NCBI GenBank assembly: GCA_016187465.1
Contig: JACPJQ010000003.1
Coordinates: 124,001 to 188,000, forward strand
Source: Candidatus Woesearchaeota archaeon
GTDB taxonomy: Archaea; Nanobdellota; Nanobdellia; Woesearchaeales; GW2011-AR4
DNA: 64,000 bases
Direction of reading: 5' to 3'
A program made the translations under genes and the position numbers. Positions within the stretch are counted from its first letter, which is position 1, and the number at the start of each line of letters is the position of its first letter. This document shows, one piece after another, positions 1-8,667 of the stretch. Under the pieces are notes generated by a model. It did no database searches. It worked only from the letters and a program-made list of their open reading frames with translations, and had not been told where the DNA came from.

Positions 1-684
1 AAATGAATAAATATTAACAAGACCCCTTCCAGATAGAATCTCTTCATAATTTACTTTGTTTATTTTTTTATATTTTTTTATGAAATTAATTAATTCTAAT
101 TCTTGCAGAGTTTGTACCGCAAAATCGCTATGCCCCGCTTCTGAATTTATTGGGATATAAGCTTTGTAATGCTCGTCATATATTAATGTGGTTTTGCCAA
201 GGCCTGTCCCAGCTCCTACGATAACGATAGGGGCTTTGGGCATTTTTTTGGCTCTTTTTATTGTCCTGACGTCATTTTTTGAGAGCAAATTGATTCCGTA
301 GCCGACCGCCTCGAAGTCATTAACCAGTGCAGCCTTCCTTAATTTAGTCTTTGCCAACAATTTTTTTGTCGATAAATCCAATTCAGCATTTGTCAGGCGC
401 ACAAAATCCCTTTTAGGAGAGACTGCTCCGGCAACTCCAAAGCAGGCTTTTGTAATATTTACGCCGTAATCTGTTTTTGCGTCACCCAGAACTTTATTTA
501 TTGCAGAGTAAATCCCTTTTAATTTTTTGCTTTCAAAATGATAAGAAACGAGCAGTTTTGGAAAATTATTCTTAACGCCGAAAATCCCAAAATTCGCGTT
601 TGTGCCGCCAATATCAGCGCCAAGAATAAATGATTTGTAATCCTTTTTACTGAATCTCTTATGCTCTTTTTTGATGAAATCCAT
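1..684 (-). CDS. glk: Glucokinase (Glk family), 3' end cut by the window
   Basis: The 228 visible codons begin at an ATG (682-684) and run off the left edge. The translation has the ASKHA sugar-kinase phosphate motif GADIGGTN (residues 22-29), then LVNDFEAVGYGI, the adenosine loop GAGTGLG and a SEAGHSDF motif, then ILSGRGL near the cut. This order is that of the non-ROK glucokinase family, which phosphorylates glucose to glucose-6-phosphate with ATP in the cytoplasm. The gene is divergent from folC with 53 bp between the starts. Roughly the last third of a normal glucokinase lies outside the window, so completeness cannot be judged. Confidence 0.88.
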   Translation of the reverse strand, partial: MDFIKKEHKRFSKKDYKSFILGADIGGTNANFGIFGVKNNFPKLLVSYHFESKKLKGIYSAINKVLGDAKTDYGVNITKACFGVAGAVSPKRDFVRLTNAELDLSTKKLLAKTKLRKAALVNDFEAVGYGINLLSKNDVRTIKRAKKMPKAPIVIVGAGTGLGKTTLIYDEHYKAYIPINSEAGHSDFAVQTLQELELINFIKKYKKINKVNYEEILSGRGLVNIYSF

Positions 685-737
685 TTTAGCATATTGCTTT
701 TGACAAACTTTATTAATTTATTGAAATTTTTGAGGTT

Positions 738-1934
738 ATGCACCATAAAAGAATACTGCAATACCTCTACAGCCTAGAGAGCCCAAAGATTAAGTTAGGG
801 ATCGGAAGAGTCCAGAACCTTCTCGATAAAATCGGCAACCCGGAGAAAAGCTTGAAGTGCATACTTGTTGCAGGCACGAATGGAAAAGGCAGCGTTTGCG
901 CTATGATTTTCTACGTTTTAAGAGAATCAGGTTATAAAGTCGGGCTGTACACAAGCCCTCATCTGAAAAAATTCAACGAAAGAATAAGAATAAGCAACGA
1001 TTTTATAACAGACAAGGGGATTGTTGAGTATTTTTTGAAAATCAAGCCGTGCATAACAGACCAGAGTTTTTTTGAGATTACAACAGCGATGGCTTTTCTT
1101 TACTTTAAGGAGAAGAACGTTGATTTTGTTGTCTTGGAAGCCGGGCTTGGCGGCAGGCTCGATGCAACGAACGTAGTAAGCCCTCTAATTTCAATTATCA
1201 CAAATGTAGGGCTTGAGCATACGGAATTGCTTGGCAATACGATTGAAAAGATTGCATTCGAGAAAGCCGGAATAATAAAGAATAATGTTCCAGTTGTCAC
1301 AGGGGCAAAAGGCAAGGCATTGGAAGTCATTAAAAAAATTGCGAAAGGAAAAAGTGCGCCAGTGTTTCAAGTTAAACACTTTGATGATGTTGATTTTAGA
1401 TATTTGAATGGACGCTTTCAGCAGGAAAATAAAGACACTGCATTAACGGCAATTAAAGCATTAAAAAAATATACTTCAATAAAAATTGATGACGGCCAAA
1501 TAAAAAGCGGAATTGAAAAAACAAAATGGGCTGCAAGGCTTCAGTTCATCTCAAAAAATGCTCTGGTTGACTGCGCCCACAATGCAGACGGATTTAATAT
1601 TTTGAAAAAAGAATTGTTATTGATTAAAAAACAAAAAAACATCAAAAACTTTATTTTTGTCGTCGGAATTTTAAATGACAAAGACATCAAAACAATGTTA
1701 AATACGATAAATCCATTAATCTCATCAATAATATTCACCAAATCCAAAAATGAGAGATCCTCAAATCCTGAACAATTACTGAAAACTTTCAATTCAATAA
1801 ATAAAAATAAATTAATAAAAACAAAAATTATAGAAAGTCCAAAAAAAGCATTAGACTACGCCAAAAAAATTTTCAAAAAAGAAGATTTGATTGTCGTTGC
1901 AGGCTCTATTTATATGGTTGGCGAGGTTATTTGA
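738..1934 (+). CDS. folC: Folylpolyglutamate/dihydrofolate synthase
   Basis: A 398-residue Mur-ligase-type enzyme that adds glutamate to folates (and to dihydropteroate in bifunctional members) using ATP. The P-loop is VAGTNGKGS (residues 44-52), followed by the folate-loop segment YTSPHLKKFNERIRI, the central ITNVGLEHTELLG stretch and DCAHNADG, the counterpart of the family's DGAHN motif. Length is normal. It lies just upstream of purine genes that need a folate cofactor, a sensible association. Its last 8 bases overlap the convergent small gene at 1927-2370. Which of the two reactions it performs cannot be read from the sequence. Confidence 0.92.
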   Translation: MHHKRILQYLYSLESPKIKLGIGRVQNLLDKIGNPEKSLKCILVAGTNGKGSVCAMIFYVLRESGYKVGLYTSPHLKKFNERIRISNDFITDKGIVEYFLKIKPCITDQSFFEITTAMAFLYFKEKNVDFVVLEAGLGGRLDATNVVSPLISIITNVGLEHTELLGNTIEKIAFEKAGIIKNNVPVVTGAKGKALEVIKKIAKGKSAPVFQVKHFDDVDFRYLNGRFQQENKDTALTAIKALKKYTSIKIDDGQIKSGIEKTKWAARLQFISKNALVDCAHNADGFNILKKELLLIKKQKNIKNFIFVVGILNDKDIKTMLNTINPLISSIIFTKSKNERSSNPEQLLKTFNSINKNKLIKTKIIESPKKALDYAKKIFKKEDLIVVAGSIYMVGEVI

Positions 1935-2370
1935 GACCAAAACCTGTCGGAAATGTCTGGGATTGGGATTTCTGTTGCACACCAAATGTATGGACACGAT
2001 AGCCGACTCCACCCTCCAACTTACTGGCTAAACCCCATCCAATTCTACCACCAATAACTGACTCAATATTTTTATAGTCCTCAAGAGCATAGCTAATGAC
2101 AATTGTATCGGTATTGCTTTTTTCTACATATTCTATAACATTTTTTAAATTTTTTAATTTTTCTGAACTTTGGGATGATGATTCTGTATCATCTACATTT
2201 AAAAAACTTTCATCCCCTATCACAATACAAATTTTTGAATTTGGAGGCAATAGACTCCTAGGATAGTGCTGTTTAGTTAATTTAATCAGAACCTTGGCAT
2301 CCATACCTGTTAAAGGGTTTTCTAGTCTATAATTATTTTTTACGCATTCTTCAAGATAAAATATCGCCAT
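1927..2370 (-). CDS. Hypothetical protein, 147 aa
   Basis: I do not recognise this protein. It is soluble, with no signal peptide or membrane segment. The N-terminal half is mixed alpha/beta with a hydrophobic strand KICIVIGDE at about residue 46, followed by a Ser-rich stretch and a second strand TDTIVISYALED. The C-terminal third is glycine-rich (GGRIGWGLASKLEGGVGYRV). It is convergent with folC, overlapping by 8 bp, and divergent from purL. No function can be assigned. Confidence 0.6.
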   Translation of the reverse strand: MAIFYLEECVKNNYRLENPLTGMDAKVLIKLTKQHYPRSLLPPNSKICIVIGDESFLNVDDTESSSQSSEKLKNLKNVIEYVEKSNTDTIVISYALEDYKNIESVIGGRIGWGLASKLEGGVGYRVHTFGVQQKSQSQTFPTGFGLK

Positions 2371-2448
2371 TCGTATATGGAATGAGTAGCACCTTTAAAC
2401 CTTACCAATTTTAACCACTTTCAAATAACCAAAACACCCACCGCAATC

Positions 2449-2457
2449 TATTTAAAT
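2449..2457 (+). promoter_or_regulatory. TATA box for purL
   Basis: TATTTAAAT about 30 bp upstream of the purL ATG (2487) matches an archaeal TATA element, implying a very short or absent leader. Confidence 0.5.
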
Positions 2458-2486
2458 CAGCTTCCTAGTCCAAGCATTGTGGGAAA

Positions 2487-4832
2487 ATGGGTGGCGTTGA
2501 CACAGACTTAATTGACATAAAAGGCGTGCCAGACAATGCCTTGCGGGACTTTCTTAAAAAAAACGCTGTTTCCCTGAGTGTTTTTGAGGCAAGGAAAGTT
2601 GTTGAGCTTTTAGGGCGAAACCCGACATTGACAGAAATTTACATTTTCAACACTCAGTGGAGCGAGCACTCCTCTTACAAGAGCAGCAGGGCTGTTTTGA
2701 AGGCTTTGCTTCCAACTCAAGCCCCAAATGTTATTCTTGGCCCTGTTGAGGACTCCGGGATTGTAGAGCTTGGCTATATTAACAGAGAGAGGTATGGAAT
2801 TGTTGTAAGCCATGAAAGCCACAATCATCCGAGCCAAGTTGTTCCATACGAGGGAGCTGCAACAGGAGTTGGCGGCATAATAAGGGATGTTTTATGCATG
2901 GGTGCAAAAGTCATTGCGACTGCAGACCCATTACGATTTGGAAATCCGAATGGCCAAAATAAAAACAAGGTAAAGTACATAGCAAACGAAGTGATTAATG
3001 GAATTGCAGGATATGGAAATGCAGTCGGCATTCCGAATATTTGCGGTGATGTCTATTTTAACGACTCTTTCGATGAAAATTGTTTGGTTAATGTTGTCTG
3101 CTTGGGCATTCTAAAAGAAAAGGATGTAATACACAGCTATGCACCGAAAAATGCAGAAGGCTTTGATATTATTGTTGTCGGCAAGGCAACTGACAATTCA
3201 GGATTTGGAGGAGCTGCATTTGCCTCCTTAATCTTGGATGAAAAAGACAGGGAAAACAATCGTGGAGCAGTCCAGGTGCCTGATCCATTCCTGAAGAACG
3301 TGATAATAAGGGCTTCTTATGCTGTTTTTGAAGAAGCAAGAAAGCAAGGTATAGGGCTTGGCTTCAAAGACATGGGCGCCGGAGGGATAATGTGCAGCAC
3401 TTCTGAGCTTTGCTCTGGTTCCAATTTTGGAGCTGATATTGATTTAAGCAAAGTGAATGTTTCAATGAAAGGACTGCCTCCTTACATCATAGCATGCTCA
3501 GAAACTCAGGAGAGATTTACCTGGATTTCCCCTCCTCAGTTTACCAAAACTCTGCTGAAAATTTACAACGAGGATTTTGAGCTGCCAAGCATAAGCATTG
3601 GTGCAGGAGCTTTTGTTGTCGGCAAGGTAACTGGCCAGCAGGATTATGTGTTAAGGCACGAAGGAAAAATTGTCTGCGATGCCCCAGTAAAATCTGTTAC
3701 AGAAGGCATAAGGTACGAGAGGAGAAAGACAGCTCCAAAGAGAAATTTCAAAGAGCCAAATCTCAAAGAAACAGACGATTACAATAGAGCCCTGCTTTCA
3801 GTTCTGCAGCATCCTAATGTTGCGAGCAAAGCCAAAGCGTACAAGCATTATGACACATCTGTCATGGGCAACGCTGTAGTTGAAACAGGCTATGCAGATG
3901 CGGGAGTCATTAAAGCTGTTGAAGGAAGCAATTTTGGAGTTGCTCTGAAGACTGACTGCAATCCAATGTACTGCAGGATTGATCCTTACTGGGGAGCTGT
4001 AAATGCTGTTGCGGAAAGCATGCGCAATGTAGCCGCTGTCGGAGCTGTTCCAAGCGCCTTGACAGACTGCCTGAATTACGGCAATCCAGAAAAACCTGAG
4101 GCATTCTATGATTTTTATGAAGGAGTGAGGGGGATAGCAGACGCTGCGAAGAATCTGTATTACAAAGGTACAAAGAATCCTGTGCCGGTTATCTCAGGAA
4201 ATGTAAGCTTTTATAACGAGTCTGCTTCAGGCAAATCAGTTGATCCAAGCCCTGTGATTGCGTGCATTGGTGTATTAAAAGACTACAGCAAAGCCATAAC
4301 AATGAAGCTTAAAAAAGAAAACACAAACTTGTTGCTGGTCGGCGACAGGAAAGACGAGCTTGGGGGTTCTGTGTATTATGAGGTTAATAATGAAGTCGGC
4401 TCTGTCGTTCCGATAATTGATTTTGAAAAAGAGAGAAATATGATTTATGCTGTGGTTGATGCGATAAGCGCAGGCCTGCTTTTGTCATGCCACGATATTT
4501 CTGACGGAGGGCTGGCAGCAACAATATCCGAAATGGTTCTTGGTGGAGATGCTGACGGCGAAATTGGCGCGGAGATAAGCCTTGATTTCACAAATTTAAG
4601 GGCCTACAAAGCATTATTCTCGCAGACATCGGGATTTGTTTTTGAAGTCGATGAAAAGAATGTCCAGCGGCTTCATAATCTGTTCAAGTTTTACAAGCTT
4701 AATTTGATTAAGATTGGCAGCACAGCAGGCAGGAATATTTTAATCACAAAAGACGGCAAACAAATAATCAATTTGCCAATTTCAAAACTGAAGGAAGCGT
4801 GGACAACTGGATTTGCGGAGGCGCTGGAATAA
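2487..4832 (+). CDS. purL: Phosphoribosylformylglycinamidine synthase, PurL subunit
   Basis: A 781-residue FGAM synthase catalytic subunit. It converts FGAR, ATP and glutamine-derived ammonia to FGAM, step 4 of purine synthesis. The conserved HESHNHPS motif (about residue 112) is followed by PYEGAATGVGGIIRD, the FKDMGAGG motif, and in the second half SCHDISDGGLAAT, as in the small (PurLQS-type) enzyme with two related halves. It is slightly longer than the usual 710-750 residues. The stop and the purQ start are 1 bp apart, so purL and purQ are almost certainly co-transcribed. Confidence 0.96.
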   Translation: MGGVDTDLIDIKGVPDNALRDFLKKNAVSLSVFEARKVVELLGRNPTLTEIYIFNTQWSEHSSYKSSRAVLKALLPTQAPNVILGPVEDSGIVELGYINRERYGIVVSHESHNHPSQVVPYEGAATGVGGIIRDVLCMGAKVIATADPLRFGNPNGQNKNKVKYIANEVINGIAGYGNAVGIPNICGDVYFNDSFDENCLVNVVCLGILKEKDVIHSYAPKNAEGFDIIVVGKATDNSGFGGAAFASLILDEKDRENNRGAVQVPDPFLKNVIIRASYAVFEEARKQGIGLGFKDMGAGGIMCSTSELCSGSNFGADIDLSKVNVSMKGLPPYIIACSETQERFTWISPPQFTKTLLKIYNEDFELPSISIGAGAFVVGKVTGQQDYVLRHEGKIVCDAPVKSVTEGIRYERRKTAPKRNFKEPNLKETDDYNRALLSVLQHPNVASKAKAYKHYDTSVMGNAVVETGYADAGVIKAVEGSNFGVALKTDCNPMYCRIDPYWGAVNAVAESMRNVAAVGAVPSALTDCLNYGNPEKPEAFYDFYEGVRGIADAAKNLYYKGTKNPVPVISGNVSFYNESASGKSVDPSPVIACIGVLKDYSKAITMKLKKENTNLLLVGDRKDELGGSVYYEVNNEVGSVVPIIDFEKERNMIYAVVDAISAGLLLSCHDISDGGLAATISEMVLGGDADGEIGAEISLDFTNLRAYKALFSQTSGFVFEVDEKNVQRLHNLFKFYKLNLIKIGSTAGRNILITKDGKQIINLPISKLKEAWTTGFAEALE

Positions 4833-4833
4833 A

Positions 4834-5652
4834 ATGCCGCCAAAAAAACCAAACATTGCAGTTGTTTACTTTCCCGGAAACAATTGCGAAGAGGAATCTT
4901 TAAGGGCAGTTCTGGCTTCAGGAATGGACGGCAAAATAGTGAGATGGAACCAGCGAAAAGGAATTGAAAAGTATGATGGCTTTGTCATTCCAGGCGGCTG
5001 GGCTTATGAAGACAGGATAAGGGCGGGAGTGATTGCTGCAAAAGATCCTGTTTTTGAAATAATAAAGAAAGAGGCATCAGGCATGAAGCCTGTTTTGGGG
5101 ATTTGCAACGGCGCACAGGCATTGGTGGAGTGCGGCATGATACCCGGGCTTAAAAATAAGGTTGAGATGGCATTGGCTCCAAACAAAAATCCTTTTGTAA
5201 GCGGCTATTATTGCACCTGGGTTAATGTCAGAAATGTCCAGGACAAAGGCAGATGTGCTTTTACGTCTTTTACCGAAAAAGACGGGATAGTGCCAATGCC
5301 CATAGCGCATGGAGAAGGAAGGTATGTGACAAAAGACAGGGAACTGCTTGATAAACTGGTAAAAAACAAGCAGATTATCTTCAGGTACTCGACAAAAGAA
5401 GGCAAAATCGAAGATGGCTTTCCGACAAATCCCAACGGAGCAATGTACGGCATCGCCGCAATCTGCAACAAAAAAGGAAATGTGATGGCAATAATGCCCC
5501 ATCCTGAAAGGGCATCTTTCATAAGGCAGCTGCCGGGTTCTGCTGAGTTAAAGAATAAGTTTGCAGGCAGCATTGAAGGGATGGAAGGCGCGGCTCCGGC
5601 GAGGCAACTCTTCAATTCAATGAAAAAATATGTTGAAGAGGAGATTTTATGA
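4834..5652 (+). CDS. purQ: FGAM synthase glutaminase subunit PurQ
   Basis: A class I glutamine amidotransferase of 272 residues that supplies ammonia to PurL. The N terminus reads IAVVYFPGNNCEEES, the nucleophile elbow is GICNGAQ with the catalytic Cys, and the His-Glu pair is in MPHPERAS near the C terminus. I chose the ATG at 4834, directly after the purL stop. An in-frame TTG at 4813 would overlap purL and adds nothing conserved. At 272 aa it resembles the long archaeal PurQ forms, larger than the bacterial form of about 225 aa. Confidence 0.95.
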   Translation: MPPKKPNIAVVYFPGNNCEEESLRAVLASGMDGKIVRWNQRKGIEKYDGFVIPGGWAYEDRIRAGVIAAKDPVFEIIKKEASGMKPVLGICNGAQALVECGMIPGLKNKVEMALAPNKNPFVSGYYCTWVNVRNVQDKGRCAFTSFTEKDGIVPMPIAHGEGRYVTKDRELLDKLVKNKQIIFRYSTKEGKIEDGFPTNPNGAMYGIAAICNKKGNVMAIMPHPERASFIRQLPGSAELKNKFAGSIEGMEGAAPARQLFNSMKKYVEEEIL

Positions 5653-5755
5653 TTTTTTTAAAATATTAAATAATGCGTTAAGAAAGAAGATTATACATTG
5701 CAAACAAAATCAATTCACATCAATAAAAACATTAAAAAATAATAATGAAAACAAA

Positions 5756-6211
5756 ATGCCAAAGCAAGTTGAGATGATTGTAAGCTTGAAGGTGCCTGAT
5801 ACTACAGCGATAACTGCATTGCAGACATTGCAGAAGATAGGATTCAGCAGAATCAAAAATGCAGGCAGGTCTGATTATTACCTCTTTTCAATCGATGGCG
5901 ATGAAGAAAAATTCAAATCAAAAATATGCAAAGTTGACATTCTGGTTAATGCCAACAAGCACTCATACACCTTTTCAATTCAGAAAGACAATGCCGTAAA
6001 AATATTAGTAAAAAATATAAATGGCGAAGAAAGCGGATTATTGTCGACATTAAAAAACAGGCTTGGGTTTGAGGAAATCAAAAAAGTCGATAAAGGGACG
6101 TTATGGAGTTTAAATATAGATGCAGACGAAAAGGAGTCAAAAAAGATTGCGGAGAATGCAGCAAAGGAACTGCTTGTGAATGAGAACTATCAGGAGTACA
6201 GGGTAATCTAG
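5756..6211 (+). CDS. purS: Tandem PurS-like protein (two PurS domains)
   Basis: 151 residues from the ATG at 5756; an upstream in-frame start at 5630 would overlap purQ and only add an unconserved basic leader. Canonical PurS is about 80 residues and bridges PurL and PurQ as a dimer. Here residues 1-75 (starting MPKQVEMIVSLKVPDTTA, with QKIGFSRIKNAGRSDYY) and residues 76-151 (KILVKNINGEESGLLSTLKN, LGFEEIKKVDKGTLW, ending LLVNENYQEYRVI) each have the PurS pattern. The gene appears to be an internal duplication giving a covalent PurS dimer. Position between purQ and purE supports the assignment. Confidence 0.78.
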   Translation: MPKQVEMIVSLKVPDTTAITALQTLQKIGFSRIKNAGRSDYYLFSIDGDEEKFKSKICKVDILVNANKHSYTFSIQKDNAVKILVKNINGEESGLLSTLKNRLGFEEIKKVDKGTLWSLNIDADEKESKKIAENAAKELLVNENYQEYRVI

Positions 6212-6218
6212 GTGAAAA

Positions 6219-6986
6219 ATGAAAAAAGTCCTAATTATTTTCGGCTCAAAATCCGACGAGAAGGTTTATAATAAAATTGCGGACAGCTTGAGAAAGGAAA
6301 AAGTTGACTTTGAGTTAAGAGTCAGTTCTGCCCACAAAACACCGGAAGACGTAGAAAAAACATTGCAGAACGACTACGCTGTTGTCATTGCAGGTGCAGG
6401 TCTAGCAGCCCATCTGCCGGGAGTTGTTGCTGCAAAAGTGATTAGGCCAGTTATTGGAGTGCCTTGCGAGGGGAATTACCAGGGGCTGGACGCCTTGCTT
6501 GCAATAGCCCAGATGCCGCCGGGAGTGCCTGCTCTGGCTGTTGGCGTAAACAAAGCCGACATTGCAGCGGAAAACTGCGCCAAGATGCTGAAAAAATACG
6601 AAAGCATAACCCTAATCGGAGACAAGGAGAATGAAGCTGTCAGGAAGGCTGTTGAAACTTTGAAGAAATTCAATGTAACTTATGTTTTCGGCGACAAGCC
6701 AAACACCAAAACTGTTAATATAGAGTTCACTTATTTTGACGAGCCTGTCGAGAAAAAAGACGAGTTGATCATTTACTGCCCGATGCTTTTGAAAGAAGAT
6801 GACAAGGCAGAGTCTGCTTTGAATTTCCTGAAGCATTCCAATCACGGATTGTGGGTTGGCGTGAACAATGGCGTGAATGCCGCAGTGGCTGCAGTTGAAA
6901 TTCTTAATATTGACAATGAGTATGAGGAATCCTTGATTTCTTACCGAAGAGAATTGGGGAAAAAAGTTCTTGAGGCAAATAAGTAA
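6219..6986 (+). CDS. purE: N5-carboxyaminoimidazole ribonucleotide mutase PurE with extra PurE-like half
   Basis: Residues 1-130 are a recognisable class I PurE: GSKSD near the N terminus, SAHKTPED, the AGAGLAAHLPGVVAA loop, PVIGVP and QMPPGVPALAVG. PurE moves the carboxyl group of N5-CAIR to give CAIR in purine synthesis. The normal length is about 160 residues, while this protein has 255. The extension starts TLIGDKENEAVRKAVETL and ends GVNAAVAAVEILNIDNEYEESLISYRREL, which looks like a PurE C terminus. It is probably a second, catalytically degenerate PurE domain because GSKSD and SAHRTP counterparts are missing. It follows purS by 7 bp. Confidence 0.9.
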   Translation: MKKVLIIFGSKSDEKVYNKIADSLRKEKVDFELRVSSAHKTPEDVEKTLQNDYAVVIAGAGLAAHLPGVVAAKVIRPVIGVPCEGNYQGLDALLAIAQMPPGVPALAVGVNKADIAAENCAKMLKKYESITLIGDKENEAVRKAVETLKKFNVTYVFGDKPNTKTVNIEFTYFDEPVEKKDELIIYCPMLLKEDDKAESALNFLKHSNHGLWVGVNNGVNAAVAAVEILNIDNEYEESLISYRRELGKKVLEANK

Positions 6987-7005
6987 AAGCCGTCAAGCCG
7001 AAACA

Positions 7006-7013
7006 TTTAAATA
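7006..7013 (+). promoter_or_regulatory. TATA box for the vapBC-like pair
   Basis: TTTAAATA lies 35-42 bp before the antitoxin ATG (7048), suggesting that the pair has its own promoter inside the purine cluster. Confidence 0.45.
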
Positions 7014-7047
7014 CTACTTCTACTACTTAGTTTGATAAGTGGTAAAA

Positions 7048-7284
7048 ATGGCTCTATCGATTAAAATAAGCGAAGAGAATTACAAGGCACTTTCCTCATT
7101 ATCAGGAAAACTAAGGGAAAAACTGCAAAAGCCAGTTTCAATAAATGATGCTATAAGCTTTTTGCATAGGAGAAGAAAAATCAGCGATTTGGCAGGCGCT
7201 TGGAAAATGAGCAGCAAAGAAGCGGAGGAGCTCATTGAAGGCCTGAAAGAGGGATGGAAAAAATGGAAGATAAAATCTGCCTAG
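7048..7284 (+). CDS. VapB-type antitoxin
   Basis: A 78-residue protein beginning MALSIKISEENYKALSSL. The N-terminal beta strand plus helices resembles the DNA-binding part of archaeal VapB (DUF217-like) antitoxins. The C-terminal half (about residues 45-78) is charged and helical, suited to wrapping a toxin. The ATG at 7048 is preferred to the GTG at 7039. It overlaps the PIN-domain gene by 22 bp, the usual antitoxin-then-toxin order. A closely similar arrangement recurs at 44338-44979. Confidence 0.75.
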   Translation: MALSIKISEENYKALSSLSGKLREKLQKPVSINDAISFLHRRRKISDLAGAWKMSSKEAEELIEGLKEGWKKWKIKSA

Positions 7285-7661
7285 ATACGGATTTTCTGGT
7301 TAATTTTTTGCGAAATAATAAGGAAGAAGTGGAATTTATAAAGAATAACGAGTTTGATAACGATTTGGCTACAACATACATAAATCTTTTTGAGCTTTAT
7401 TATGGGGCGTACAAATCAAGCGAAAAGCAAAATAATCTTCAAGCCATAACAACTTTAATAAACAGAATAAATATATTGAATTTTTCCGATGATTCGTTTA
7501 AGAAAGCCGGCGAAGTACTGGCTAAGTTAGAAAAAGAAGGCAGGGCAATAGAGTTTAGAGACTTATTTATAGGAGTAATTGCTTTGGTCAATAACTACGC
7601 AATTAAGACTAAGAACATAAAACATTTTAGCAGGATAGAAGGATTAACTATTTTAGATTAG
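7263..7661 (+). CDS. PIN-domain toxin (VapC-like)
   Basis: 132 residues beginning MEDKICLDTDFLVNFL. The first acidic residue of the PIN active site is in CLDTDFL. The second is probably the Glu of INLFELYYG, and the third the Asp of EFRDLFIG. The C terminus NYAIKTKNIKHFSRIEGL is the typical VapC ending. PIN toxins are Mg-dependent ribonucleases, often cutting tRNA or rRNA, and are held inactive by the antitoxin. The ATG at 7263 has a GAGGG ribosome-binding sequence 10 bp upstream; the ATG at 7254 is an alternative start. Confidence 0.85.
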   Translation: MEDKICLDTDFLVNFLRNNKEEVEFIKNNEFDNDLATTYINLFELYYGAYKSSEKQNNLQAITTLINRINILNFSDDSFKKAGEVLAKLEKEGRAIEFRDLFIGVIALVNNYAIKTKNIKHFSRIEGLTILD

Positions 7662-7702
7662 ATTGTTATGTAAACTAAAAATGGACGATAAATTTAATTA
7701 AA

Positions 7703-8662
7703 ATGCTTCCTGACACTATCCTCAAAAACCAATTAAGCCATACCTTGTATAAGACTGATTTTAAATTCGGCAGAAAATACGAGGGCAAAGTAAGGGACAA
7801 TTACATATTAAACGGAAAAAGGATAATCATAACTACAGACAGGATTTCTGCCTTCGACAGAGTTTTGTGCACCTTGCCGTTCAAAGGGCAGGTTCTTAAC
7901 CAAATCTCTGCCTACTGGTTTGAGAAAACAAAAAGAATAATCAAAAACCACCTTATCAGCGTGCCTGATCCTAATGTTATGGTTGTGAATGAATACAAGC
8001 CTTATCCTGTTGAAATTATCGTGAGGGGATACATAACTGGCGTGACAACAACATCTGCATGGTACAATTACGAGAGAGGCATTAGGAATTTCTGCGGCAA
8101 CAGGCTTCCGGAAGATTTAAAGAAAAACCAGAAGCTTGACAAGCCGATAATAACTCCAACAACCAAAGCCGAGCACGGGTCACATGATGAATCAATATCT
8201 GGGGAGGAAATAATAAAAAGAGGCTTGGTTGATGAAAAAATATACAGAAAGATAGAGAAAGCAGCGCTTGCATTGTTTGATTTCGGCGCAAAGCTTGTTG
8301 CAAAAAATAACCTAATTCTTGTAGATACAAAATACGAGTTCGGAGAATTGAACGGCGAATTGGTTTTGATTGATGAAGCCCACACTCCTGATTCCTCAAG
8401 ATTCTGGATTAAGGGCTCTTACGATGAGCTGTTCTCCAAAGACCAGGAGCCGCAGAAGCTTGACAAGGAGTATGTGAGGCAGTGGCTTTCAGACAAAGGG
8501 TTCCTTGGAGACGGCCCTGTTCCATCAATCCCGGATGAAATAAAAATTGAGGCTGCAAAAAGGTACATAACAGCTTATGAGATGATAACAGGGAATGAAT
8601 TTATGGCAAAGAATGAGGATGTTCTGAAAAGGATTGAAAAGAGCTTAAAAAACATTGTTTAA
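7703..8662 (+). CDS. purC: SAICAR synthase
   Basis: 319 residues. It joins CAIR and aspartate using ATP to make SAICAR. Motifs in order are GKVRDNYIL (nucleotide loop), TDRISAFDRVL, GQVLNQISAYWF, VRGYITGVTTTSAW, the signature TPTTKAEHGSHDE and LVDTKYEFG with LIDEAHTPDSSRFW. The length matches the long (yeast-like) class of about 300 residues, not the 235-residue bacterial type. It ends 5 bp before the next gene, so both are probably on one transcript. Confidence 0.95.
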   Translation: MLPDTILKNQLSHTLYKTDFKFGRKYEGKVRDNYILNGKRIIITTDRISAFDRVLCTLPFKGQVLNQISAYWFEKTKRIIKNHLISVPDPNVMVVNEYKPYPVEIIVRGYITGVTTTSAWYNYERGIRNFCGNRLPEDLKKNQKLDKPIITPTTKAEHGSHDESISGEEIIKRGLVDEKIYRKIEKAALALFDFGAKLVAKNNLILVDTKYEFGELNGELVLIDEAHTPDSSRFWIKGSYDELFSKDQEPQKLDKEYVRQWLSDKGFLGDGPVPSIPDEIKIEAAKRYITAYEMITGNEFMAKNEDVLKRIEKSLKNIV

Positions 8663-8667
8663 TCAAA

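Noticed and set aside
2825-3031. Minus-strand ORFs inside purL, purQ and other long genes
   Set aside because: They are antisense shadows of strongly conserved reading frames and have no plausible protein motifs.
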